Origin: JANMEB01 sp041740495
GTDB lineage: Bacteria; Planctomycetota; Planctomycetia; Pirellulales; Pirellulaceae
Direction of reading: 5' to 3'
DNA length: 28,297 nt
NCBI GenBank assembly: GCA_041740495.1
Contig: JBGSLW010000007.1
Location: 1 to 28,297, forward strand
Below the pieces are notes generated by a model. It was not told where the DNA came from. It ran no database searches and saw nothing but the letters and a program-made list of their open reading frames with translations. Of the stretch, positions 8,640 to 16,979 are shown one piece after another (position 1 is the first letter of the stretch; the number at the start of each line of letters is the position of its first letter). The position numbers and the translations under genes were made by a program.

Positions 8640-11141
8640 ATGTTTCAACGTCGACGGACAACAGGTTTGATCTGTGCACTCGGCGCCTGGGCGCTGGTCG
8701 TTTTCTGTGCGGACGCTAGTTGGGCACAAGGCAAACGATCGGCCGGCCGAGCCGGCGGGATGGGCGGCGCCCGTCCCGGGGGTGGCCGCCCTAATGTCTC
8801 CCGGCCCAGCCCTTCGCGGCCCAACATGTCGCGACCTTCCCCGTCTCGACCGAACATGTCACGGCCCTCCGTCGGCTCACGCCCTAGTTCGCCGAATATG
8901 TCGCGTCCCAACGTGGGGGCTTCGCCGCGGCCTTCAATGCCCAACGGAATTTCTCGCCCCAACCCGGGTGGAATGCGACCGCCCGCCGCCAACCGCCCCA
9001 GCACCAGGCCAGCAACCCGTCCAGCGACCCCTCCGTCTGTTCGTCCGGGCGGCGCCGGTCGACCGGATTTGGGGGCCGGCGCCTCCCGCCCTTCGACGCG
9101 CCCCTCCACTCGTCCTGATTTTTCCAATCGACCGTCCGTGGGGAATCGACCAGGCACGTCGCGACCCTCGACCCGGCCTTCATTACCTGATGTCGGTGCC
9201 AATCGGCCCGCGACCCGACCTGGGCAACCCGGCGCCGGCAGACCTGGGCAACCGGGCGCCGGTGGTTCCGGTCGACCTTCCACTCGGCCAACCCAGCCCG
9301 ATTTCGGTTCAATTTTTCCCGATCGACCAGGCGCCGGCGGCAGTGTTCGGCCGACGCGACCAGGTGGCGGAGACCGCCCATCGACGTTGCCGGGACAAGT
9401 CGGAGGAGGAGATCGGCCCAATCGACCCGGCGGCGGTGCGATCCGACCGACCTTTCCTTCCGAACGCCCTTCCACTCGCCCCACGCCGGGTGACCGCCCA
9501 GGTACGGGCAATCGACCAGGTCGGCCCGGCGGTGACGATGGTGGACGACCGGGACGTCCCGGCGCGGGTGGCAATTTTCCCAACCGACCAGGTGCCGGGA
9601 CCGGCGATCGACCGGTCACTTTGCCTGGCCAAATTGGGGGCAATCGTCCGGGAACCCGCCCCAACCGACCCGGCGATATTGGCGGGAACCGACCCGATCG
9701 CCCCGGAAGTCGCCCCGGAAGTCGCCCCGGAAATCGACCGGGTGACATCGGCGGGAATCGACCTGGCAGGCCCGATCGCCCGGTCACTCTCCCCGGCCAA
9801 ATCGGCAACGGCAATAACGTCTGGAATAACAATAACAACAACAATATATGGAATAGCGATAAGTGGGTTAACAACAACAACAGTTGGAACAATTGGACCA
9901 ACAACCAGAACAACTGGAATGTCAATATCAACAACAACTGGGGGGTCCAAGGTGGTTGGGGCGGCGGTTGGAACAATGGTTGGAACGGCGGACATTTCGG
10001 CGACTATTGGTACGGCAACTGCGTGCGGCCTTGGCACCAAAACTGGTATCACGGCTGCTGGAACGGTCATTGGGGAAATAACTGGTACGTGCCGCTGGCA
10101 GCGGGTTTGACCGGCTGGGCGGTCGGCGCTTCGACGGCCAGTTGGGGGTACGGCTATACGTACGCGTACTCCAATCCTTATTACGTGGCGGCCGCGGAGC
10201 CAGTCTACGATTACTCGCAACCGATCGTGATTTACAACCAGCCGGCGGCGACGTCCGAAGCAGTCGCCGACCCAAATGTCCAAAGCGAACCACCCGCCGC
10301 GCCGCCGGAGCCCACGCCGGCGGAGGAGATCGCCCGTCAGGAGTTCGAGCTGGCGATGACTCGGTTTAAGTCCGGCGACTACGTGCAATCCTTGTCCGCG
10401 GTCGACGCCGCGATTCGCCAAGTCGCCGACGACCCGGTGATGCACGAGTTCCGCGCGTTATGCCTGTTCGCCGTCGGCCAGTACCAACCCGCCGCGGCGA
10501 CCTTGAATTCTTTGCTGGCGGTCGCCCCCGGGATGGACTGGACCTCGATGAGCAGCCTGTACGGCAATACCGATGACTACCAAGCCCAGCTCCGGCGGCT
10601 CCAAGATTTCGTCCGGAAAAACGGCGATGACGCGGCCGCCCGGTTTGTGCTGGCCTACCATTACCTGGTCGTCGGTGAACAGGATTTGGCGTTGGAGCAA
10701 TTGGAGAAAGTCGTCGAACTGCAGCCGCAAGACATGACGGCTACGCGAATCGTCCAGGCGCTCAAGCCGCCGGTCGATGACGCGGAAGCATTGCCCGAAC
10801 CGGAAAATCCGCAGCCCCAGGATGCAGCGGAAGAACAGCCGGCGGAGGACGCCGGGCCGACCACCAGCTTGATCGGCAACTGGGTGACCAGCGCCGGCAA
10901 GACCAAGATCGAATTGTCGGTCGACGAGGAATTGAATTTCGTTTGGAAGGCCACCACCGATGGCAAGACGAACGAAATGACAGGTCAACTGGCCACCCAG
11001 GACGATGCGATTGCTTTCGAAACGAAGGATCAGGGGACGTTGGCCGGCAAAGCCACGTCGTTAGGCCCCGATCAGTTCAACTTCCTGGTTTTCGGCGCCC
11101 CGGCGTCCGACAAGGGCTTGACGTTCGACCGAGTCAAGTAA
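8640..11141 (+). CDS. Secreted low-complexity (P/R/G- and N/W-rich) TPR protein
   Basis: An 833-residue exported protein. A signal peptide (about 1-29, ending ASWA before QGK) is followed by about 350 residues built from short RP-containing repeats, first RPNMSRPSPS-like and then GNRPGRPG-like. An Asn/Trp-rich tract (about 392-480) has runs of up to seven Asn, then aromatic Gly/Trp/Tyr sequence with a hydrophobic stretch VPLAAGLTGWAVGAS. A Pro/Glu linker leads to a TPR-like region (about 562-710; for example AMTRFKSGDYVQSLSAVDAAI and YLVVGEQDLALEQLEKVVEL). A small beta domain (about 741-833, starting SLIGNW) ends the protein. The architecture suggests a surface or periplasmic binding protein whose basic repeats may contact polyanions; that is inference. 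Near-identical 12-bp coding repeats around 9700-9750 point to replication slippage. Long frames in other phases here are by-products of the repeats. Confidence 0.82.
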   Translation: MFQRRRTTGLICALGAWALVVFCADASWAQGKRSAGRAGGMGGARPGGGRPNVSRPSPSRPNMSRPSPSRPNMSRPSVGSRPSSPNMSRPNVGASPRPSMPNGISRPNPGGMRPPAANRPSTRPATRPATPPSVRPGGAGRPDLGAGASRPSTRPSTRPDFSNRPSVGNRPGTSRPSTRPSLPDVGANRPATRPGQPGAGRPGQPGAGGSGRPSTRPTQPDFGSIFPDRPGAGGSVRPTRPGGGDRPSTLPGQVGGGDRPNRPGGGAIRPTFPSERPSTRPTPGDRPGTGNRPGRPGGDDGGRPGRPGAGGNFPNRPGAGTGDRPVTLPGQIGGNRPGTRPNRPGDIGGNRPDRPGSRPGSRPGNRPGDIGGNRPGRPDRPVTLPGQIGNGNNVWNNNNNNNIWNSDKWVNNNNSWNNWTNNQNNWNVNINNNWGVQGGWGGGWNNGWNGGHFGDYWYGNCVRPWHQNWYHGCWNGHWGNNWYVPLAAGLTGWAVGASTASWGYGYTYAYSNPYYVAAAEPVYDYSQPIVIYNQPAATSEAVADPNVQSEPPAAPPEPTPAEEIARQEFELAMTRFKSGDYVQSLSAVDAAIRQVADDPVMHEFRALCLFAVGQYQPAAATLNSLLAVAPGMDWTSMSSLYGNTDDYQAQLRRLQDFVRKNGDDAAARFVLAYHYLVVGEQDLALEQLEKVVELQPQDMTATRIVQALKPPVDDAEALPEPENPQPQDAAEEQPAEDAGPTTSLIGNWVTSAGKTKIELSVDEELNFVWKATTDGKTNEMTGQLATQDDAIAFETKDQGTLAGKATSLGPDQFNFLVFGAPASDKGLTFDRVK

Positions 11142-11150
11142 GCGTTGATA

Positions 11151-11166
11151 GTGTACATTTGTACAC
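11151..11166. promoter_or_regulatory. Perfect TGTACA-type palindrome
   Basis: GTGTACA (11151-11157) and TGTACAC (11160-11166) are perfect inverted arms separated by TT. The two-base spacer is too tight for an RNA hairpin but typical of a dimeric DNA-binding site. It lies between two convergent genes, an unusual position for an operator, so its role is unclear and it may be chance. Confidence 0.3.
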
Positions 11167-11270
11167 CCACCTTGGCGCGGCCGCCGCGTGTCGACCCTTC
11201 CGGCATCAGCCGATAGGCGCTCGCTTCGGTTTCTTGTTTCGCAAAACGATGTCGACTGCGGTTGCCATTT

Positions 11271-13352
11271 CTAGTTTCCCGGTTTCAAGACGCGATCGAA
11301 GAATTCGTTTTGCGTCGTCTCCGCGCCAGGGCCCAGTCCATGCCCCCCCTCCGGCCAGAACCGACTTTCGTACGGCTTTCCAGCCTTGTCGAGAGCCGCG
11401 ATCAATTGGAACGCGTTGTTGGGATGGACGTTGTCGTCGACCATTCCGTGCATGATCAGCAGTTTTCCGCGAAAGTCCGGGACGTAGGTCATGGCGGCGC
11501 CGGTGGTGTAGCCCTGCGAGTTGAGTTGCGGGGTACTCATGTACCGCTCGGTATAGATCGTGTCGTAGTTGCGCCAATCGGTGGGACCGGCTCGATCGAC
11601 GGCGGCGGCGTAGACGTCGGGGTGTTTGAAGATCCCCATCGCGGCCATGAATCCGCCGTAAGAATGGCCGACGATTCCGACGCGAGTTTTGTCGAAGTAG
11701 GGTCGCTGGCTGAGGTGGCGAATCGCGTCGGCGTGGTCTTGAATATCGACATCGCCCAAGCGGAGATAGGCGGCACCCAAGAAGTCCTTGCTTCGGCCCC
11801 CGGTCCCCCGGTTGTTGACTTTGACCACCAGGTAGCCGCGTTCGCATTCGGGACGCGGGCTGGAGACGTAGTTCGGTCGATACTCGATCGAGCCCGGACC
11901 GCCGTACACCGAGTTGATCACCGGATACGACTTGGCGGGATCAAAGTCGCGCGGCTTGTAAAGGATCCCGTAAATATCGAAGCGATCGTCGCTCGAGCGA
12001 AAATGAAATTCCTCCGCCAGATTCGCGGCGGTGGCGGGGTCGCTGGTCGCGAGTTGCGCCGCCAGCGTGCCGTCGGTGCGGTACAGCACAGTGCACGGCG
12101 GCGTATTGACCGCTTCGCACTGGGCGATCAACCATTGCCTGTCGGGCGACAGGCTGAAGTTGGAATGATGCAACTCTTGCGTGGTGACGCGGCGGTGCTC
12201 CGTTCCGTCCAGCTTCCCCAGATGAAACTGCGTGTAATACGGATTCTGCGGCGAGCTATTGGCCTGATAGTCGATCCATTGATCATCTTCGTAGAGGGTG
12301 AGCCCACTGCACTGGAAATCGCCTTGAGTCAACGTGCAATGCAGTTTGCCATCCAGATCGCGCAGCTCGTAATGCGTGTACCCGGTCTTATCGGTGGGCC
12401 AGATAAACCGGTGGTTGTCCTTCAAGAAGACCATGGGGGGCGAATTCGACTGCCAGGTCGGCTGGCGTTCTTCCACCACGGTGCGGCAGCTCCCCGTTTC
12501 CAAGTCGACCGCCAGGACGCGCAGATGCTGCTGCAGGCGATCGGTCCAGTTCAGCAGGATGACCTGACCATCCGGCGAGCTGCGAATCCCGTAGATGTAC
12601 TCATCTCCGCCGCCGCCGATATCGACGCGGGTGGGCTGGCGCGTCTCCAGATCGAACACATACAGCTCCGCGATCGGATTGGGCGCGCCCGCCTTGGCAT
12701 AGTATTCGGGGTAAAGCGAGGTATTGACCTCCGACCAGCCCCGGATGAGATAGAACGGCTGCACTTTCGAGTCGTCGAACTTGTAGTAGAGAACTTTGCT
12801 CGAATCCGGTTTCCACCACATCGCTTGTGTCTGTCCCAGCTCTTCGCCGTAGACCCAACTGGCGGTGCCGTAGTGAACGTGTTCGTTGCCGTCGGTCGTC
12901 ACCTGGATGACTTCGTCGGAGTCCTTGGATTTCAGCACCACGTTCCAATTCTCGAAGTGGGCTTCCCAGCGGCCATCGGGCGAATCGACTTGGGTGTATT
13001 GACGACCACGACTGGGGCGACCGACAAACGTCCCCAGCAAACTGGACGGATTGCCTCGCCGCGGCCGGCCTGCCGCACGCGCCCCATCCGATGGGTCGGC
13101 CGATCCATCGGGCGCACCGCCTTGGTCGGGCGATTCCAGTTCCCGCCGCTCCATCGTCTTCAAGTCGAACTCGAACCGCTGGCCTTCGCTCGTGAACCGC
13201 ACACTGCCGCCGTCGTCGCTCCAGCGAACATTGGAAATGATTCCTGGCCCGGACTGCGTCGGACGTCCGGCCCGTTGCGCACAAGCTTCGCGCGCACCCA
13301 GCAAAACCAACAACAGCCCGCCGACGATCATCCTCATCTGTTTTCGTTTCAT
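11271..13352 (-). CDS. Secreted S9 family prolyl oligopeptidase / dipeptidyl peptidase IV-like
   Basis: A 693-residue serine peptidase with an N-terminal signal peptide (MKRKQMRMIVGGLLLVLLGA, cleaved near ACAQ), a DPP-IV-type beta-propeller (about 40-450) and a C-terminal alpha/beta-hydrolase domain. The catalytic triad is visible and correctly spaced: Ser564 in GHSYGG, Asp640 in MVDDNVHPNN and His671 in EGGHGLG. The DDN motif before the Asp matches DPP-IV closely. Such enzymes remove Xaa-Pro/Ala dipeptides or cleave short peptides in the periplasm. The ATG at 13352 is preferred to that at 13373 because it starts the signal peptide with basic residues. Length fits the family (about 650-760). 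It lies on the same strand as the fatty-acid oxidation gene, 155 bases downstream of it, with no functional link evident. Confidence 0.93.
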   Translation of the reverse strand: MKRKQMRMIVGGLLLVLLGAREACAQRAGRPTQSGPGIISNVRWSDDGGSVRFTSEGQRFEFDLKTMERRELESPDQGGAPDGSADPSDGARAAGRPRRGNPSSLLGTFVGRPSRGRQYTQVDSPDGRWEAHFENWNVVLKSKDSDEVIQVTTDGNEHVHYGTASWVYGEELGQTQAMWWKPDSSKVLYYKFDDSKVQPFYLIRGWSEVNTSLYPEYYAKAGAPNPIAELYVFDLETRQPTRVDIGGGGDEYIYGIRSSPDGQVILLNWTDRLQQHLRVLAVDLETGSCRTVVEERQPTWQSNSPPMVFLKDNHRFIWPTDKTGYTHYELRDLDGKLHCTLTQGDFQCSGLTLYEDDQWIDYQANSSPQNPYYTQFHLGKLDGTEHRRVTTQELHHSNFSLSPDRQWLIAQCEAVNTPPCTVLYRTDGTLAAQLATSDPATAANLAEEFHFRSSDDRFDIYGILYKPRDFDPAKSYPVINSVYGGPGSIEYRPNYVSSPRPECERGYLVVKVNNRGTGGRSKDFLGAAYLRLGDVDIQDHADAIRHLSQRPYFDKTRVGIVGHSYGGFMAAMGIFKHPDVYAAAVDRAGPTDWRNYDTIYTERYMSTPQLNSQGYTTGAAMTYVPDFRGKLLIMHGMVDDNVHPNNAFQLIAALDKAGKPYESRFWPEGGHGLGPGAETTQNEFFDRVLKPGN

Positions 13353-13507
13353 GGCAATCTCTGGGAAAAGCAAACCGTTCAGGATCTTGGCGTTATATCA
13401 AATCGAATCGTCGCTGGGGGCACCCGAACCCGGGATCCAGGCGATCGAGCCCGGGACAAGTCTTCGTAGTTCCGGGATGACTCCATGACCCGATACTCCG
13501 GACGTCG

Positions 13508-15589
13508 CTATGACCTCGTCGTTTGTGCCCAGGCGGTGAAGCCGGCGGTGGGGCGGAAACGGCCCCGATGGGACTTGTCGCTTTCCAACACCTGGAGCTC
13601 GCGGAACAGTTCCGTAGGACCCTGCCGCCGCGCCCAATGGAGCACGCCGCCCAAGCGGTCCGGCACACCACCTCCCTGGACCATCGCCAAATCGACATCG
13701 CGTTCGGATGCCACGGTCTTGGCCATCCATATATCTGCCGCCTGATTGGCCATCACCAACATCAGTCGGTGCACGATCTCCTGTGGCGACAGCAACATTT
13801 CGCCGCGCAAGTATTGTTGGATCAGCGGGGCGATGGGGCTGGGCTGATTGGTCCGGGCGCCCTGCGAGTCGTACTGGTAATATCCCGCGCCCGACTTCTT
13901 CCCGCGGAATCCCGCGCGGTGGATCGCGTGCAGCAACAGAGCGGGTTCCAGGGGGGTTGGCAAGCGCGGGAACAACCAGAGCGCGGCGGCGTAGCTCACG
14001 TCGATGCCGATCAAATCGATGAACTCGCATGGGCCGTATTCAAAACCTGCCTCGCGCATCGCCTGATCGATCGCTGCCGGAGCGTTGCCCTGGCTTACCA
14101 GGTGATTGGCTTCGTTGAACATCGGACAGAGGACTCGATTGACGACGAAACCTGGCTGATCGACGACGCGCAAAGGGACGCGGCGGCGGGACGCCAGCCA
14201 GGCGGCGGCCCGGTCGATCGTCTCAGGCGCAGTCGCCGGACCGGCGATCACTTCGACCACCGGGCGGCGGGCGACCGGGTAGCAGAAGTGCAATCCGCAG
14301 AAGCGCTGCGGATGAGCTAGTCCGACCGCCAACTCCGTCAGCGCGAGGACCGACGTGTTGCTGGCGATGATCGCATCCGGGGTGAGATTTTGCTCCAATT
14401 CCCGCAGTAACTGGCGCTTGGCGTCGATCTGTTCCGGAATCGCTTCGAAGATCAAATCGCACGACCCCAAGTCATGCAGCGTTGCCGCGACTTGCACCGC
14501 AGCGGCTTGCCCGCGGCGCTCGAATTCTGCCGCCAACTGGTGGGCTCGCTCCGGCTGCGCATCGAACAGTACCAAATCGGACGGGGCGCCGGCCAGTGCG
14601 GCGATTTCGGCCCCCATCAAACCGATCCCCACAACGCCCACCCGTTGGACTTTGCTGTCGACCGCCACGGCCGCCCGCATCAGTTTCTTGGAATGCTCCC
14701 CCAGGAAGAAGGCGTTGAGCAGCGCCGCGTTGGACTCGCTGCCGTACACCTGCGTCATGGCGACCGCCTCTTTCCGCAAGGCGCTCGCGCGATCGTCGCC
14801 ACACGAATCGAGCAAATGCGCCAGCACCACCCGGGGAGCAAACGGGTCGAGCCGCGTCCCCTCGATTCGCTCGGATTCCCCAGCCGCGAAGGCGCTCAGA
14901 TCGGCCGGCATCGTGGTGACCGCACCGGCCAACTGAGCCCGCCGTGCGCGATACTGGTCACACCGCTGGGACAACCAGGCCTGCGCCGTCTGCTGGAGCG
15001 TCTCGCGTGAAACCAACTGGTCCAGAACCCCTGCTTGCAGTCCGTTTTCCGCCGAATGCAGTTCGCCGTGGCAAGCCCACTCGGCAGCGGTCGCCAGCCC
15101 GGCCAATCGCGGCAGACGGACGGTACCGCCCCAGCCTGGGATGAGACCGAGTTTCACCTCGGGCAATCCCAACACCGTTTTCCGCTCGGCAGTGCCCAGC
15201 CGATAGTCGCAGGCCAACGCAAACTCCAAGCCGCCCCCGACGCAGACTCCGTGGATCGCCGCCACGACCGGGCCCGGGAGGCCTCCCAGGCGACCAAACA
15301 ACTCTTGACCGCGCCGGCAAAACTGTTCGATCTCTGGCGGACGCCAATCGAGCGTCTGCTGGATCGCGACCAAGTCCGCCCCGGCGACGAATATGTCGGG
15401 CTTGGCCGACGTCACGATCAACCCCGCAAAGTCGGCGAGCGCTTCCAATCGATCGATCGCCCGCTCCAGATCCCCCAGCATTTCGGCCGTGAAAACGTTG
15501 GCCGACTTGCCCGGCATGTCCAGCTCCATTTGCCAGCACCGGCCTCCCAACTCGACAAGTCGCACACTGGATTCGCTGGCTGCCGACAT
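13508..15589 (-). CDS. Bifunctional enoyl-CoA hydratase / 3-hydroxyacyl-CoA dehydrogenase (FadB/FadJ-type)
   Basis: A 693-residue beta-oxidation alpha subunit acting in the cytoplasm: hydration of trans-2-enoyl-CoA, then NAD-dependent oxidation to 3-ketoacyl-CoA. The N-terminal crotonase domain keeps both catalytic glutamates, Glu122 (GGGLEFALACDYR) and Glu144 (GLPEVKLGLIPGWGG). From about residue 314 a Rossmann segment VGVVGIGLMGAEIA begins the dehydrogenase. His434 (GLHFCYP), Glu446 and Asn484 (FVVNRV) correspond in spacing to the FadB catalytic residues. The usual Asn of the HFFNP motif is Tyr437, a minor departure. Two C-terminal 3HCDH domains follow (DLIGIDVSY; final segment with GGGVPDRLGGVL). 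It is slightly shorter than E. coli FadB (729) and FadJ (714). No thiolase is adjacent here. Start ATG 15589 is followed at once by conserved sequence. Confidence 0.93.
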   Translation of the reverse strand: MSAASESSVRLVELGGRCWQMELDMPGKSANVFTAEMLGDLERAIDRLEALADFAGLIVTSAKPDIFVAGADLVAIQQTLDWRPPEIEQFCRRGQELFGRLGGLPGPVVAAIHGVCVGGGLEFALACDYRLGTAERKTVLGLPEVKLGLIPGWGGTVRLPRLAGLATAAEWACHGELHSAENGLQAGVLDQLVSRETLQQTAQAWLSQRCDQYRARRAQLAGAVTTMPADLSAFAAGESERIEGTRLDPFAPRVVLAHLLDSCGDDRASALRKEAVAMTQVYGSESNAALLNAFFLGEHSKKLMRAAVAVDSKVQRVGVVGIGLMGAEIAALAGAPSDLVLFDAQPERAHQLAAEFERRGQAAAVQVAATLHDLGSCDLIFEAIPEQIDAKRQLLRELEQNLTPDAIIASNTSVLALTELAVGLAHPQRFCGLHFCYPVARRPVVEVIAGPATAPETIDRAAAWLASRRRVPLRVVDQPGFVVNRVLCPMFNEANHLVSQGNAPAAIDQAMREAGFEYGPCEFIDLIGIDVSYAAALWLFPRLPTPLEPALLLHAIHRAGFRGKKSGAGYYQYDSQGARTNQPSPIAPLIQQYLRGEMLLSPQEIVHRLMLVMANQAADIWMAKTVASERDVDLAMVQGGGVPDRLGGVLHWARRQGPTELFRELQVLESDKSHRGRFRPTAGFTAWAQTTRS

Positions 15590-15656
15590 CGATCGTCCCG
15601 TGATATACTTTCTCTCTTTCGCACGCTGTTTTCACTCGCGAGTTCGATTGTAGCCG

Positions 15657-16082
15657 ATGGCGTATTCTGATGTGATCCGTCTCGGGATGTTGCTGTTGCT
15701 GGTCTGGTTCAGCGGATGCCGCGGGGAGAATACGACCGAGACCCACTCCACGCAAACGCTTCCGGCTATCGATGTCAAACTGACGATCGATTATGGGAGC
15801 CTCGCTGCTGCGAAGTCCCTCGCCGCTTCGGTGCCGGGACAATCGACCGTCCTGGAACTGATGGAGATGCTGCAGCGCCGGGGCGATCTGGCCTTTGCCT
15901 ATCGAGGCTCCGGCGCTCAAGCCTTCCTGCTGTCGATCGACGGCGTCGACAACGGTGGAGCCGGGGCGGACAACTGGATTTTCCGCATCGACGAAAAGCT
16001 AGGAAATGCCAGTTTCGGAGCAGTCCGTTTGCATGACGGCGCCCGAGTCGCTTGGACGCTGGGGGAGTACCAGCCCGAATGA
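15657..16082 (+). CDS. Small lipoprotein with DUF4430-like domain
   Basis: A 141-residue protein with a hydrophobic leader MLLLLVWFSGC, whose Cys21 fits a lipobox, so it is probably a lipid-anchored envelope protein. The rest resembles DUF4430, the transcobalamin/intrinsic-factor C-terminal-like beta-grasp module: a Val-rich start (IDVKLTIDYG), a central helix, the motif VDNGGAGADNWIFRIDEKLG and a final DGARVAWTLGEY. Known DUF4430 domains occur in surface proteins and cobalamin binders; a ligand cannot be inferred. It is divergent from the FadB/FadJ-type gene with 67 bases between them. No good Shine-Dalgarno is visible for ATG 15657; ATG 15687 is an alternative that would leave only ten residues before the Cys. 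Its TGA stop overlaps the first base pairs of a hairpin repeat. Confidence 0.75.
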   Translation: MAYSDVIRLGMLLLLVWFSGCRGENTTETHSTQTLPAIDVKLTIDYGSLAAAKSLAASVPGQSTVLELMEMLQRRGDLAFAYRGSGAQAFLLSIDGVDNGGAGADNWIFRIDEKLGNASFGAVRLHDGARVAWTLGEYQPE

Positions 16083-16105
16083 GCAATTGACGACAATTGC
16101 TCTAC
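16081..16105 (+). repeat. Hairpin repeat family, copy 1
   Basis: The arms are GAGCAATTG (16081-16089) and CAATTGCTC (16094-16102), a perfect 9-bp stem with loop ACGA, followed by TAC. It overlaps the TGA of the DUF4430-like lipoprotein gene. It shares length, loop position and trailing TAC with the copies at 21386 and 23619-23744. The rest of 16106-16252 shows no supported gene. Confidence 0.8.
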
Positions 16106-16252
16106 CATGGGTTCGTTTATACCGACCGCGGAATCCTTGCGCTCTATGCCGATTTTCTCTGTAGAAATCCTCGTGGGGAAGTTGCCGAGTGTTTCGCCCG
16201 ATAGATTCAGGAAGACAAACCGGACTTTCCCCCGTTTTTTCCGAGTCGCACG

Positions 16253-16780
16253 ATGGCGCGTTTCATTTGGTTCGCTGGATGGATTTTCCCGACGGTCCTG
16301 ATCGTCAGTGGATGGGTGGGCTCGGCCGCCGGCCAGGTGAATCTTCAGGACCAGCCGCTGGGCGAGACTCCCCGTCAGGAGACGAAATGGCCCCCCAAAG
16401 CGATCAACGCGATCGATGTCAATCCAGCCCCGGGCAGCGACAAGGTCCCCCCGGACTCGGCCAACGAGCTGATCGGGGCCGCTTCGCCGCAGCACTGGTT
16501 TAACTCGGCGTACGCCTATCAGTGCAAGGCATGGTATCCTCCGCGGATCGTTTATAACCCGCTCTACTTCGAGGATCCTATTCTGGAACGCGATGGCGAT
16601 GCGATGTTCCGCCGACCGTTGTTCGAATCGAGTCGCGGCGCTGCTCGATTGGGGCTGCAGCTGCTTGTGTGGCCCTACAATCTGGTGGCGGCGCCTCCCC
16701 ATGCTTGCGAAGCCCCGCCGGCGGTCAACCAATGCGGCAGCACCGAAATCAGCCGGCCTGCGATCCTCTACGGTCAGTAG
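16253..16780 (+). CDS. Small secreted protein, unknown function
   Basis: A 175-residue protein with a clear signal peptide (MARFIWFAGWIFPTVLIVSG, cleavage near AAGQ). The mature part is Pro-rich at first, then has a compact Trp/Tyr/Pro-rich block, QCKAWYPPRIVYNPLYFEDP, followed by LERDGDAMFRRPLFESSRG, a moderately hydrophobic helix LGLQLLVWPYNLVAAPP and a Cys-containing tail. I do not recognise a named domain. Secreted proteins with this YPP...NPLYFED motif are, in my recollection, frequent in Pirellulales, which I could not check. Start ATG 16253 is the only one that gives a leader. The upstream 64-residue frame at 16107 overlaps it and looks like a shadow. It is followed by hairpin repeats at 16794-16896. 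Confidence 0.72.
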   Translation: MARFIWFAGWIFPTVLIVSGWVGSAAGQVNLQDQPLGETPRQETKWPPKAINAIDVNPAPGSDKVPPDSANELIGAASPQHWFNSAYAYQCKAWYPPRIVYNPLYFEDPILERDGDAMFRRPLFESSRGAARLGLQLLVWPYNLVAAPPHACEAPPAVNQCGSTEISRPAILYGQ

Positions 16781-16793
16781 GTGAAACGTGAAA

Positions 16794-16896
16794 CTCCACC
16801 GGGATAAACCCGGTGGCATCTGGCGGGGCCGCAGTGGGACGCGCGGGTAGGTAAAGCGTAAATCTCCACCGGGATAAACCCGGTGGCATCTGGCGG
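16794..16896. repeat. Two copies of a CCACCGGG/CCCGGTGG hairpin repeat
   Basis: Two near-identical 33-base cores lie at 16794-16826 and 16864-16896, 70 bases apart. Each contains an 8-bp stem (CCACCGGG, CCCGGTGG) with loop ATAAA, followed by CATCTGGCGG, and is preceded by a related AGGTRAARCGTRAA stretch. They are intergenic and in the same orientation. No transposase is near. They may stabilise the upstream transcript or represent a REP-like mobile repeat. Confidence 0.85.
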
Positions 16897-16967
16897 AACG
16901 GCGGTGGCACTCGGTGGCTACACCTCCCTCCCCTGCGATCCGGTACACTCTACGGGAACTCGCAGCG

Positions 16968-16974
16968 GGAAGGA
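16968..16974 (+). promoter_or_regulatory. Shine-Dalgarno deciding the glycosidase start
   Basis: GGAAGGA lies five bases before GTG 16980. An upstream in-frame GTG at 16914 has no such site and falls beside the hairpin repeats, and the 16980 start yields a clean signal peptide. This supports GTG 16980. Confidence 0.7.
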
Positions 16975-16979
16975 AAAAC

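Noticed and set aside
8645..9976. Minus-strand 443-codon frame in the same region
   Set aside because: It is the reverse complement of the RP-repeat coding sequence, rich in PGR runs, with no recognisable domain.
8674..10110. Long plus-strand frame of 478 codons overlapping the low-complexity gene
   Set aside because: It has the same repeat region in another phase, no signal peptide or domain, and the repeats keep all frames open. The 8640 frame has a good signal peptide and TPRs.
11262..13469. Plus-strand 735-codon frame opposite the S9 peptidase
   Set aside because: The minus strand encodes an intact signal peptide, propeller and Ser/Asp/His triad; the plus frame shows no domain and is a GC-bias shadow.
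13353..13507. Terminator from the CCCGGG motifs between the S9 and FadB/FadJ-type genes
   Set aside because: CCCGGG is self-palindromic and recurs by base composition; no extended stem or T-run is present.
16107..16301. 64-codon frame before the small secreted protein
   Set aside because: It overlaps the better-supported gene at 16253, begins within repeat-derived sequence and shows no leader or domain.
16794..16896. CRISPR array
   Set aside because: Only two repeat units with a 37-base gap between cores, internally palindromic, and no cas genes nearby; an interspersed hairpin repeat fits better.
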